A DNA stretch of 46,713 nt from Candidatus Thalassarchaeum sp. (GTDB lineage: Archaea > Thermoplasmatota > Poseidoniia > Poseidoniales > Thalassarchaeaceae). Where the stretch lies: the NCBI GenBank assembly GCA_022451235.1, contig JAKUOA010000006.1, forward strand, positions 108,413-155,125. Direction: 5' to 3'. The notes below the pieces were generated by a model. It did no database searches and was not told the DNA's origin. It worked only from the letters and a program-made list of their open reading frames with translations. This document shows positions 25,915-34,536 of this stretch, in pieces; position 1 is the stretch's first letter; each line of letters begins with the position of its first letter. The position numbers and the translations under genes were made by a program.

Positions 25915-25972
25915 TTATGACTTGAGACATTACTGAGTTATGTATAAAGGACCAAGATTGTACCATTTGTGT

Positions 25973-28900
25973 ATGGAAGCGGTCACCTCCTTGCAGAAAA
26001 TCTCATCTCTGACGATGATGTTACTCATTCTGACAATGTCTTCAATGGGATATTTCATGTTAGAGCAGGATACTGCAGAGAAGCAAGAATTGCAGGCAAA
26101 AGAAATGCCTAGATTTGCAGTTAGCCCGGGCCATACTGTCTTTGGAGAGTATGTCGGAGCTCATTGGTGCGGCCCCTGTATGGGAAGTGCCTCTCCTTCA
26201 CTTGTTAACTTGAAAAATAGCAATACTGAAGATTTCACCTACATTTCATTCTTTGAGGGGGCCTCTACAGGTTGGCCTTCCGATGGGCCTGTAAATAGAC
26301 AGAATCACATTATGGCATCATCTAGTGGTTATCCAACCTACGCTTTCGCTGACGAGAACTCAGGCTCCTGCTACAAGGTGGGATCGGCTGGTTCAAATTA
26401 CTACGACGCAGACTTTAGCGCAGGAGGTTGTATGCATGCTGATGCTAGTGATTTCAGTATGGAACTAGGAATTGCTCTAGATTCAACCGGAGATATAGTG
26501 ACTACAACTCTGGACATAACTTATCTTGGTGCTAATGACATTACTGTCTATGTATACGGAGCCGTAACCGAGAAAATAGGAGCTGAGGCATATGACGATG
26601 GAAGTAGACCTCATCATGTATTCCGAGAATGGTTACTTTCTGCCGATAACGATTTCACAGAGGTGACTTTGACACCGAATCAGGTCGAGACATTAACTTG
26701 GGATAAACCGCTAGATACAGTACGTTCTGGAGGTGGAAATACTCAGTGGGAAAATTTCTGGCCAGTATTCGCCTTAATGGATGGTGACTATTCAACCTAC
26801 AATGAGGTCTATGCTGCTATCGACCTAGACATGGGTCCTTTAATCGATATTGGAATAGTTGACTTTGAGGCTCGAAATTCAAATGCTAACAACGGCTTTG
26901 TTGCAGGCGATATACTTGATCTTGATGTGAATATCGCGAATAATGGAGCCGAGGCATATAGTGACGGAGGTAGTATCGATATCTATCATCTATCAGGTGG
27001 CGAAGAGATTCATTTAGGTGGTATCTCAATCAACCAACTTGCAGTCGGCGGAACTCAGTCATATTCAATTATGTTCGACACTAGTGAAATCACACTAACA
27101 CCATCTGGTACATCCTCATTCAGAGCGCGCATCTCCGGAATTGTTGGTGATCGCGTACCTTCCAATGACTACCAAGATGGCATAGCTCTTCACGACATGC
27201 CTCCAGTCCCCAATCGTCCGGTTGCAGTTGCAGAATCGAGCGTAGAGCGAGGTACACCAATACAGTTTGAATCTTCAGCTCTACCAAATGATTTGGTCGA
27301 TGACATGTCAACTATGACCGCAGATTTGCACTATAGCGTTCATGGCACGGATACTTGGGAAGATGCTTGGATAACTGCAATCGACATGGTAGGGAGTGGT
27401 GGTAATTCTCGCTATATTCACACTATTACTCCACCAATGAATTCTCAATCTGGTTCATACGACATACGCATGCAATGGACGGATTCTGGTGGTCAAAAAT
27501 CAGATTGGGAAATCACTGAAAATGCATTTGAATTGAGGAATGCATTACCTAGAATCTTAGGTCCCGGAGACGATGGTTATGGTGGAATTCCAACCGTCAA
27601 GGTAGATACTGTAGAAGCCGTATCGATAGTGGGATTGATTAGTGATGCAGAAACTCCGTATGGAGAACTAATTATCGATTCTAATGCTCACCAATTCGTA
27701 TCATTTGACTCCGAAACGCTAGAAATAAATGTACTATTTGACCAAATTTCCTATGACAGTATAGGAAACTCAATCTCTCAAGGGATATTTATCACAGTCG
27801 GAGATGGAGAAGATATCAACTCTGGAACTTTGATGTTTAACGTCATCGAGAATGGCCAGCCTCGCTGGAGTGGGATTCCAACTCAATCATTCAATGAAGG
27901 TGGCTCCACTAGCTTAGTGCTAACCGAATACGTCAGTGATACTGATGATAATGGAAATTCCGTGCCCACAAATACCCTTTCTCTATCTGTTATCAGCATC
28001 AGTGATGAATCCTTATTGTCTGCCGAAATTTACGACCAGACCCTAAACGTCGCTGCACTTGATGACGATAGTTTCGGTATGGCTGAAATCACAGTTAGAG
28101 CATCCGATGGAGTCAAAGAATCAGATACCGTGATTATTTTCTATGTAAACAACATTAATGACGCTCCTATTATTGATTTAGGAGAATATTCCAATCCAAT
28201 CCTTCAGACCGGTGACAGATTAACTTTCAACGTCATAGATTTGATATCCGATGTTGATGATTCTGAAGAGGATATTTGGATTACAGTGACTACATTTGTT
28301 CCAGGGGCGGTACAATTCAATCCAATTTCTGGACTTGCCACTATGAGTTGGGAAGATGCTGGCGAGGAGATGGTGACGGTTACTGCAGAAGACCGTCATG
28401 GAGCCTCTAGTGCCGCCATAATCACCGTTAGTGTGGTTGATGATCTCCCCCTTCTTTGGGTAGATTCATCGGGATTCGGAGACCTCAGTGTCAATATTTC
28501 TTCGACAGGATATGGTTTGAATCCTAGCGTAACTATCGAAAATGTCGGGAATCTTGAACTATCAGAAATTAAAGTAATTTGGAGTGTTTGTAATAGTATT
28601 ACTGGAATTTGTAATGACTTTGGCACCTCTCACAATATGGGACCATTTATCGTCCTTGCAAATGATGGAGAAGGTCTCAAGATAGCGGATTACGTCACAC
28701 TTTCGCTAGATGCTGTAGACTCAGAAGGATTCGATCGCTCAACTACAGATCAATACAAGGCCTACGCTACAGAGCCCGTTGAAATAACACCCGATGAACC
28801 AGAGGATAGCGATAATCAAGACAAGCCTGTAATCTCAGTCATGACTGCTGGATTGATAGCGATGGGAATTATGCTCTCAATCGCTCTAGTCTTGGTTCTC

Positions 28901-29134
28901 GCTATCGTATTACAGAGAGGACGCAGAGATGGCGTGAATGTTGAAGTATACGATAATCAGGACGAGTACGATTATTCGGAGTATGAAGAGCCTGAACCGA
29001 GTCCATTAGTAGTTCCACCACCACCTCCTGGAATGGGGCCACCATTGCCCCCCGAAGGACTACCTCCGGGTTGGACAATGGAACAATGGAATTACTACGG
29101 TGCTGAGTACCTCAAGCGTCGAGAATTGCAGTAG
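25973..29134 (+). CDS. Large surface protein: signal/anchor, thioredoxin-like N-domain (CGPC), Ig/cadherin-like repeats, TM helix, Pro-rich cytoplasmic tail
   Basis: MEAVTSLQKISSLTMMLLILTMSSMGYFML; VFGEYVGAHWCGPCMGSASPSL; repeated DxDD.../VTAEDRHGASSAAIITVSV beta-sandwich-like segments; TM VMTAGLIAMGIMLSIALVLVLAIVL; tail PPPPPGMGPPLPPEGLPPGWTMEQWNYYGAEYLKRRELQ. Start moved from 25940 because tgtataaagg at 25941-25950 looks like a TATA element for a leaderless ATG at 25973. Confidence 0.75.
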   Translation: MEAVTSLQKISSLTMMLLILTMSSMGYFMLEQDTAEKQELQAKEMPRFAVSPGHTVFGEYVGAHWCGPCMGSASPSLVNLKNSNTEDFTYISFFEGASTGWPSDGPVNRQNHIMASSSGYPTYAFADENSGSCYKVGSAGSNYYDADFSAGGCMHADASDFSMELGIALDSTGDIVTTTLDITYLGANDITVYVYGAVTEKIGAEAYDDGSRPHHVFREWLLSADNDFTEVTLTPNQVETLTWDKPLDTVRSGGGNTQWENFWPVFALMDGDYSTYNEVYAAIDLDMGPLIDIGIVDFEARNSNANNGFVAGDILDLDVNIANNGAEAYSDGGSIDIYHLSGGEEIHLGGISINQLAVGGTQSYSIMFDTSEITLTPSGTSSFRARISGIVGDRVPSNDYQDGIALHDMPPVPNRPVAVAESSVERGTPIQFESSALPNDLVDDMSTMTADLHYSVHGTDTWEDAWITAIDMVGSGGNSRYIHTITPPMNSQSGSYDIRMQWTDSGGQKSDWEITENAFELRNALPRILGPGDDGYGGIPTVKVDTVEAVSIVGLISDAETPYGELIIDSNAHQFVSFDSETLEINVLFDQISYDSIGNSISQGIFITVGDGEDINSGTLMFNVIENGQPRWSGIPTQSFNEGGSTSLVLTEYVSDTDDNGNSVPTNTLSLSVISISDESLLSAEIYDQTLNVAALDDDSFGMAEITVRASDGVKESDTVIIFYVNNINDAPIIDLGEYSNPILQTGDRLTFNVIDLISDVDDSEEDIWITVTTFVPGAVQFNPISGLATMSWEDAGEEMVTVTAEDRHGASSAAIITVSVVDDLPLLWVDSSGFGDLSVNISSTGYGLNPSVTIENVGNLELSEIKVIWSVCNSITGICNDFGTSHNMGPFIVLANDGEGLKIADYVTLSLDAVDSEGFDRSTTDQYKAYATEPVEITPDEPEDSDNQDKPVISVMTAGLIAMGIMLSIALVLVLAIVLQRGRRDGVNVEVYDNQDEYDYSEYEEPEPSPLVVPPPPPGMGPPLPPEGLPPGWTMEQWNYYGAEYLKRRELQ

Positions 29135-29155
29135 TTCTGCCGAACAATCGATAAC

Positions 29156-29198
29156 GCACCTTCAAGAAGGTGCTCAGGACAGGGGAAACCCCGAGGGG
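29156..29198 (+). promoter_or_regulatory. Structured 5' leader of lonB-like gene: gcaccttc-aa-gaaggtgc hairpin, then GGGG-AAA-CCCC overlapping CCC-CGAG-GGG which contains the presumed Shine-Dalgarno
   Basis: Read directly; presumed SD GAGGGGAT at 29193-29200, ATG at 29206. Confidence 0.4.
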
Positions 29199-29205
29199 AT
29201 GTGCG

Positions 29206-31236
29206 ATGAGTGAGGAAGAGGTGCCTGTTGACCCACTAGATTCGTGGGAAGATGGTGCTGCATTCGGTGTATCCGCAGACAAGGATCCTGTCTGCAAGAC
29301 TCCTGTGGAGGAATGGGCTGAGCAACTTGACATAGTTTCAACAGAAGAAGTTCCAATCCCTGAAAAACTGGTTGATCAGGTAATCGGTCAGGAGGCCGCT
29401 TCGATAATCGTTCGCAAGGCTGCCGAACAGCGCCGACACATCATCATGGTAGGAGAGCCGGGAACTGGAAAATCCATGTTGGCTCGCTCAATGACCGAAT
29501 TTTTACCAAAGGAACAACTTGAGGATATTCTCGTTTACCGAAATCACGAGGACGAGAACGAACCTAGAATCAGAACAGTTCCTGCGGGCCGAGGTTCCAG
29601 CATTATTTCCGAACGTCGTTCACACCTAAAACAACAGAGAGAGAGGACCAATCGAACGTTACTATTCATTGCCTTAGTCGTCGGTGCAGCTTTGTTACTC
29701 GCCACATTATCCTCTGGTGAGATCTTAACATTCATCTTCGGTTCTTTCCTACTTGTTTTTGGATACTTCTTCCTAAGGACTCGTCTAAATTCGGGTGATG
29801 AGGGTAATATTCCAAAATTACTAGTCAAGCACGACCGTAATGAAGAGGTGCCATTTATCGATGCTACTGGAACTCTCGCCGGTGCTTTGCTAGGCGATGT
29901 CCGACACGATCCATTCCAATCCGGAGCAGATCTAGCCACTCCGGCTCACGAAAGAGTAGAGCCCGGTGCAGTTCATCGGGCAAACAAGGGTGTACTCTAC
30001 ATTGATGAGATTCGCATGCTGAGGATGGAAGAACAACAAGCCCTGTTGGTTGCAATGCAGGAAAAAGCATTGTCAATATCTGGACGCTCTGAGCGAAGTA
30101 GTGGTGCTCTCACTAAGTCAGAACCTGTGCCTACTGACTTCATACTAGTTGCAGCAGGGAATCTAGACAGTATTCAGAACATGCACCCAGCATTGAGAAG
30201 TAGAATTCGTGGATATGGTTACGAAGTTTACGTCAATACCGATATGCCAGATACTGAAAGAAATCGTCGAAGACTAGTCCGCTTCATCGCTCAAGAAGTT
30301 AAAAATGAGATGAAGAAAGATAGTGGTAAATCAATTCCACACTTTGACAAAGGAGCTATTGGATTGGTTCTGAAAGAAGCCCAGCGTCGAAGTGGCCGCC
30401 GTGGAAAACTTTCCCTTAGACTACGTGAATTGGGCGGTTTGGTAAGGATTGCTGGTGATCTTGCGGCTGAGGAAAAGGCCTCAATAGTGCTGTCAGAACA
30501 TGTTGTACGCGCAAGAGCGATTGCAAAACCACTGGAACAACAGGTGGCTGACCGATATCTCGAGCGGCAATCGGAATACGCAATGCTAGTCAACAGAGGT
30601 GAGCGAATCGGCCGAGTCAATGGCTTAGCGGTTCTCGGTGCCGATACAGGTCTTTCCGATTACTCCGGTGTGGTACTTCCCGTCGAGGCAATGGTCACGC
30701 CCGCTCAGGGCCGCTCGGGCCAAGTCATTGCCACTGGTGGTCTATCTGACTTGGCTAAGGAATCGGTAACCAATATCAGTGCAGTTGTCAAGAAGTTGAC
30801 CGGTAAGGACATTCAGGACTACGACTTGCACGTGCAATTCCCAGGAACACATAATGTGGATGGAGACAGTGCTTCGATTACCATGGCAACCGCAATTATC
30901 AGTGCCTTTGAGGGAGTTCCAATCGACCAAAATCTAGCGATGACTGGCTCACTATCTGTTCGCGGCGAGGTGTTGCCTATTGGTGGAGTATCGGCGAAGA
31001 TAGAGGCAGCAGTGAAATCTGGAATAGAGAGAGTCATTATTCCTCGAAGCAACTTACAAGATGTTCTAATCGATGAAAAGTATGAGTCCATGGTGGAAGT
31101 ACTACCAGTTGATTCACTTGATGAAGTATTACAACACGCCTTGGTTGGAGCAGAGGAGAAGGTCAGTCTAGTAGAAAGGCTGGCCAATGTAATTGATACA
31201 ATCTCCAGTGGTCCTGATACCCAACCATCAGCATAA
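29206..31236 (+). CDS. lonB: Archaeal LonB-type membrane-anchored ATP-dependent protease
   Basis: MVGEPGTGKSMLARSM Walker A, two TM helices (LLFIALVVGAALLLATL / ILTFIFGSFLLVFGYFFL) inserted in AAA domain, GVLYIDEIRML Walker B, GDSASITMATAIISA Ser-protease site, MTGSLSVRGEVLPIGGVSAKIEAA. Confidence 0.96.
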   Translation: MSEEEVPVDPLDSWEDGAAFGVSADKDPVCKTPVEEWAEQLDIVSTEEVPIPEKLVDQVIGQEAASIIVRKAAEQRRHIIMVGEPGTGKSMLARSMTEFLPKEQLEDILVYRNHEDENEPRIRTVPAGRGSSIISERRSHLKQQRERTNRTLLFIALVVGAALLLATLSSGEILTFIFGSFLLVFGYFFLRTRLNSGDEGNIPKLLVKHDRNEEVPFIDATGTLAGALLGDVRHDPFQSGADLATPAHERVEPGAVHRANKGVLYIDEIRMLRMEEQQALLVAMQEKALSISGRSERSSGALTKSEPVPTDFILVAAGNLDSIQNMHPALRSRIRGYGYEVYVNTDMPDTERNRRRLVRFIAQEVKNEMKKDSGKSIPHFDKGAIGLVLKEAQRRSGRRGKLSLRLRELGGLVRIAGDLAAEEKASIVLSEHVVRARAIAKPLEQQVADRYLERQSEYAMLVNRGERIGRVNGLAVLGADTGLSDYSGVVLPVEAMVTPAQGRSGQVIATGGLSDLAKESVTNISAVVKKLTGKDIQDYDLHVQFPGTHNVDGDSASITMATAIISAFEGVPIDQNLAMTGSLSVRGEVLPIGGVSAKIEAAVKSGIERVIIPRSNLQDVLIDEKYESMVEVLPVDSLDEVLQHALVGAEEKVSLVERLANVIDTISSGPDTQPSA

Positions 31237-31310
31237 TCTTGCAATTTACGACTTGTTCCTCGGAACGCCTAATTCAAGTTCCGTCTTCACGCCGTTAGGT
31301 AGGGGATTGG

Positions 31311-32147
31311 ATGCCGACGCCAGCAATAGTAGTCCATGGTGGAGCAGGAGCGGGGCCAGAGAGATTACCGAACCTTCAACCAGCAATAGAAGCAGCATGC
31401 CGTGTCTTTGAATCGGGTGGAGATGCAATTCAAGCCGCTGTAGAGGCATGCGTTGTGCTTGAAGACGATCCAGTATTCAATGCAGGAACTGGTAGTGTGA
31501 TGAGAAATGACGGTTCAGTACTAACCGATGCATCTTTACAGGTCTCAGATGGGAGGATGGGTTTTGTTGCAGTAATGGAAAATACTCCAAATCCCATTCG
31601 TATTTGTGTTGATCTTCTAGATGAGGAAATCAATGGTCTCGCTGGAGCAGGTGCTCGAGCATGGGCAGACAAGCATGGCCACCTTAATTCGCCTGTAGTC
31701 GGAAGGCCCCCCAAAGGCAACAAAGGAGATGTAGGTGAATTAGGCGGCTCTATGCCGGAATTAGAAACAGATACAGTGGGTGCAATTGCTAGAGATTCAT
31801 CAGGATTAATTGCCGCCGCAACAAGTACAGGTGGAACATCCCACAGGCCTGCAGGTAGGGTTGGCGACGTACCATTACCGGGTTGTGGCTTCTGGGTAGA
31901 GGATGGCCTCGGAGTCGCCGCTACTGGAGTTGGTGAAGCGATTACAACGGCCTTACTTTCTTTTCGCGTGCATCAAAAAATCCAGAATACAGGTAAAAGC
32001 AATCTTGAATCTGGAATGGCATGGGGGATTAGAGAATTAATCGAACCTGGAACAGCGGTTGGAATCATCTCTTTGGCATCTGATGGAGAAGGATGTGGAA
32101 CTGCTAACACCGATATGCCATGGGCCACTTGGTGTTCCGATTCTTGA
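31311..32147 (+). CDS. Isoaspartyl peptidase/L-asparaginase (Ntn hydrolase, plant type)
   Basis: AIVVHGGAGAGPER, FNAGTGSVMRNDGSV, ETDTVGAIARDSSGLIAAATSTGGTSHRPAGRVGDVPLPGCGFW. Confidence 0.92.
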   Translation: MPTPAIVVHGGAGAGPERLPNLQPAIEAACRVFESGGDAIQAAVEACVVLEDDPVFNAGTGSVMRNDGSVLTDASLQVSDGRMGFVAVMENTPNPIRICVDLLDEEINGLAGAGARAWADKHGHLNSPVVGRPPKGNKGDVGELGGSMPELETDTVGAIARDSSGLIAAATSTGGTSHRPAGRVGDVPLPGCGFWVEDGLGVAATGVGEAITTALLSFRVHQKIQNTGKSNLESGMAWGIRELIEPGTAVGIISLASDGEGCGTANTDMPWATWCSDS

Positions 32148-32218
32148 ATCATCAATCTCCATTTACGGGGATGCGCTTAAAGATGGGTCGCGGGTGGGCT
32201 TGTCGTTGGAGGCATCGA

Positions 32219-32494
32219 ATGTCGGACATAGAGAATCGCGTTCAGCAAATTGCTCAAGTTCTAGGTCAGTTAGAGGACACTCAAGTCCCTCGTAATATTC
32301 GCAACTCTGCCCGAGATGCTGCTGAGAAATGGCTTCTCAACAAAGATAAGGAAATGGATATTCGCTTAGGGATGACTGCTAGTATTCTAGACGAAATTTT
32401 CAATGACGCCAATTTACCAATTCATTATGGTCCACTTTGTCTGCAAATTCAAACCGCTTTAGAGGCTCTATTGAATGAGGTTCGGGGCTCCTAA
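32219..32494 (+). CDS. UPF0147 family protein
   Basis: MSDIENRVQQIAQVLGQLEDTQVPRNIRNSARDAAEKWLLNKDKEMDIRLGMTASILDEIFNDANLPIHYGPLCLQIQTALEAL matches the UPF0147 layout; start chosen inside the track ORF. Confidence 0.8.
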   Translation: MSDIENRVQQIAQVLGQLEDTQVPRNIRNSARDAAEKWLLNKDKEMDIRLGMTASILDEIFNDANLPIHYGPLCLQIQTALEALLNEVRGS

Positions 32495-32535
32495 GCCTTG
32501 AAGTGCAATAGGCAGGCTTCGTTATTGGGGATATC

Positions 32536-33651
32536 TTGTCAGATTGGACTAACCTTTCGTTTGCGAATGTTGCTACAACATCTCCCGCGGCGCATAATGC
32601 ATCTTTGGCTTGGTCCGATGCTCTTGCTAGAGGTGGAGCAGCTGAGTTTGATGGCGAAGCCGAGAAAAATGGCATGCTACCCCTTCGCCAAGCCACCTCT
32701 AGATTACTTTCGTGTGGGGTTGAAGATGTTTGCGTTGGCTCTAGCGCAACAGAGTTACTTTGTTCCATTGCTTGGGCTGTTTGGCCAGAAGAGGGAAGTA
32801 ATGTAGTCTCTACAAGATCCTCCTTCCCCTCAACTGTTTATCCTTGGTCAAGAGTTGCTGAAGCAAGTGGGGCGGAAATCCGTCTGGCAGAACACGATTC
32901 AAACCTTTATACGAATCCAAAAAACATTCTAGAATTAATCGATGAAAGTACGTCGGTGGTTACCTTATCTCATATTGAGTTTTCAAATGGGCAGAGATAT
33001 GATATTGAAAAATTCGCAAAAGCTGCACATTCTGTTGGTGCAATATTGGTAATCGATGCTACCCAGTCGATGGGTATGTTCCCAATCGATGCTACATCTT
33101 GTGGTGCGGACGTAATAGTATCCTCAGGATACAAGTGGCTTCGAGGGACTTACGGGGCTGCAGTAGGATATATTTCTCCTTCAATTCGCTCAAATTTGAA
33201 ACCTGGATTGGTTGGCTTTCGGAGTCATGCAGATATTTGGGATTTACGAGCAGATAGGATGGATATCCCAGAAGATGCTAGTAAATTCGAGTACACAACG
33301 ATTCACTTCGGAGCGGCATTAGGATTGGCTGCTGCGGTAGAAGAAATTTGTGAAATCGGGATCGAGGAAGTCTGGAAGCATGACTTGATTCTCGCAGAGG
33401 CTGTTGTAAATGGTGCAAATCACCTAGGTCTTGGAGTGGTTTCTCCCATGTCTGCTGAGGAAAGGAGTGCTATCGTAAGCCTACGTTTGCCAGATGGAAT
33501 TAGCAGTGAGGTAGTCGCAAAAAGACTCCAAGACGAATATTCGATTTTAGTCACAAGCAGGTCAGGATTTCTGAGAGTATCTCCTCATATCGATAATTCA
33601 ATTGAACAGGTTAATTCTCTAATTTCAGCGCTTGAAGAAATCCTAAATTAG
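32536..33651 (+). CDS. PLP-dependent aminotransferase class V (cysteine desulfurase/epimerase-like)
   Basis: GSSATELLCSIAWAV, LSHIEFSNGQRYDIEKFAKAAHSVGAILVIDATQSMGMFPID, VSSGYKWLRGTYGAAVGYIS (PLP Lys), FEYTTIHFGAALGL. Confidence 0.87.
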   Translation: MSDWTNLSFANVATTSPAAHNASLAWSDALARGGAAEFDGEAEKNGMLPLRQATSRLLSCGVEDVCVGSSATELLCSIAWAVWPEEGSNVVSTRSSFPSTVYPWSRVAEASGAEIRLAEHDSNLYTNPKNILELIDESTSVVTLSHIEFSNGQRYDIEKFAKAAHSVGAILVIDATQSMGMFPIDATSCGADVIVSSGYKWLRGTYGAAVGYISPSIRSNLKPGLVGFRSHADIWDLRADRMDIPEDASKFEYTTIHFGAALGLAAAVEEICEIGIEEVWKHDLILAEAVVNGANHLGLGVVSPMSAEERSAIVSLRLPDGISSEVVAKRLQDEYSILVTSRSGFLRVSPHIDNSIEQVNSLISALEEILN

Positions 33652-34254
33652 ATGCGGTTGTAATATTCCTGCTGCAATGATAAACATTATTGTAGCGATT
33701 GACAAATCGATATACCTCCAAACTTCAGGCTTATTGAGAACCTCTGATAGACTTCTGGCTCCATAACCCAAGGAGAAGAAAAAGACGAATGAAGCTGTGG
33801 CTGCGCCGATTCCGAAAGCTAGTCTTTCATCTCCAACATAACGACTAGACGTCCCTCCAATCAGCAACAATGTATCGACGTAAACATGAGGATTCAGAAA
33901 GGTGAAAGCAGCCGCAGCAGCGATTGTGGGGGCGAGTTCATTTTCTCCCTCGCCTTCAGTATTCATTCCTAAAGGATTCATTGCTGATTTTATTCTTAAT
34001 AATCCATAACTTACTAGGAATATCGAGGCACCCACTGCGATAGTAAATTCTGCACCTTCTATTCCTGACAATATGCTTCCCATACCCAACACACCTGCGG
34101 TGATTAGCAGAGCATCAAAAACCGAACAAGCCAAGCATACAGCAAATACATGAGAACGCATTAGACCCTGTCTCATTACGAAGACATTCTGTGGTCCTAG
34201 GGCCAAAATTAAGCCAATGCTGAGTGCGAATCCTTCCAAAGCCGAACCGAGCAT
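33643..34254 (-). CDS. LysE/RhtB-family amino-acid exporter
   Basis: LEGFALSIGLILALGPQNVFVMRQGLMRSHVFAVCLACSVFDALLI; FTFLNPHVYVDTLLLIGG. Confidence 0.9.
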   Translation of the reverse strand: MLGSALEGFALSIGLILALGPQNVFVMRQGLMRSHVFAVCLACSVFDALLITAGVLGMGSILSGIEGAEFTIAVGASIFLVSYGLLRIKSAMNPLGMNTEGEGENELAPTIAAAAAFTFLNPHVYVDTLLLIGGTSSRYVGDERLAFGIGAATASFVFFFSLGYGARSLSEVLNKPEVWRYIDLSIATIMFIIAAGILQPHLI

Positions 34255-34309
34255 AGTAAGCCCTGGCGAACGATATTGAAAACCATTGAGGCTTGAAAAA
34301 AGAGCCACT

Positions 34310-34468
34310 TCATGCACTTCGGCGCTCTACAGCCTTCTTTCGAAGTCCCGTGTATCCGCACTTTCGGCATACTCTGGGCTTCTTGACACCCCTATGGGTG
34401 GCAGAGCACTTCATGCAAATCCACTTGTGGAGCAGACGTCCCTCTGCCTCTGGAAACCGCTGAGCCAT
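34310..34468 (-). CDS. Large ribosomal subunit protein eL40 (L40e)
   Basis: [37 protein letters not shown]-x2-C...C-x2-C L40e pattern; start at [13 protein letters not shown]. Confidence 0.8.
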   Translation of the reverse strand: MAQRFPEAEGRLLHKWICMKCSATHRGVKKPRVCRKCGYTGLRKKAVERRSA

Positions 34469-34536
34469 ACAGGCGCGCCGACCTAACTCTCCTTCATAAT
34501 CCATTCCCAACTGCTAATCGTCTTGATTCACAGTCA

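Noticed and set aside
31237-31310. Possible hairpin ggaac...gttcc before the isoaspartyl peptidase gene
   Set aside because: Only a 5-bp stem with an 11-nt loop, expected by chance.
31311-32147. Two asparaginase-type enzymes in one window (17700-18878 and 31311-32147) as a paired system
   Set aside because: They belong to unrelated folds (asparaginase II versus Ntn isoaspartyl peptidase), are 12 kb apart in different operons; no evidence for a shared system.
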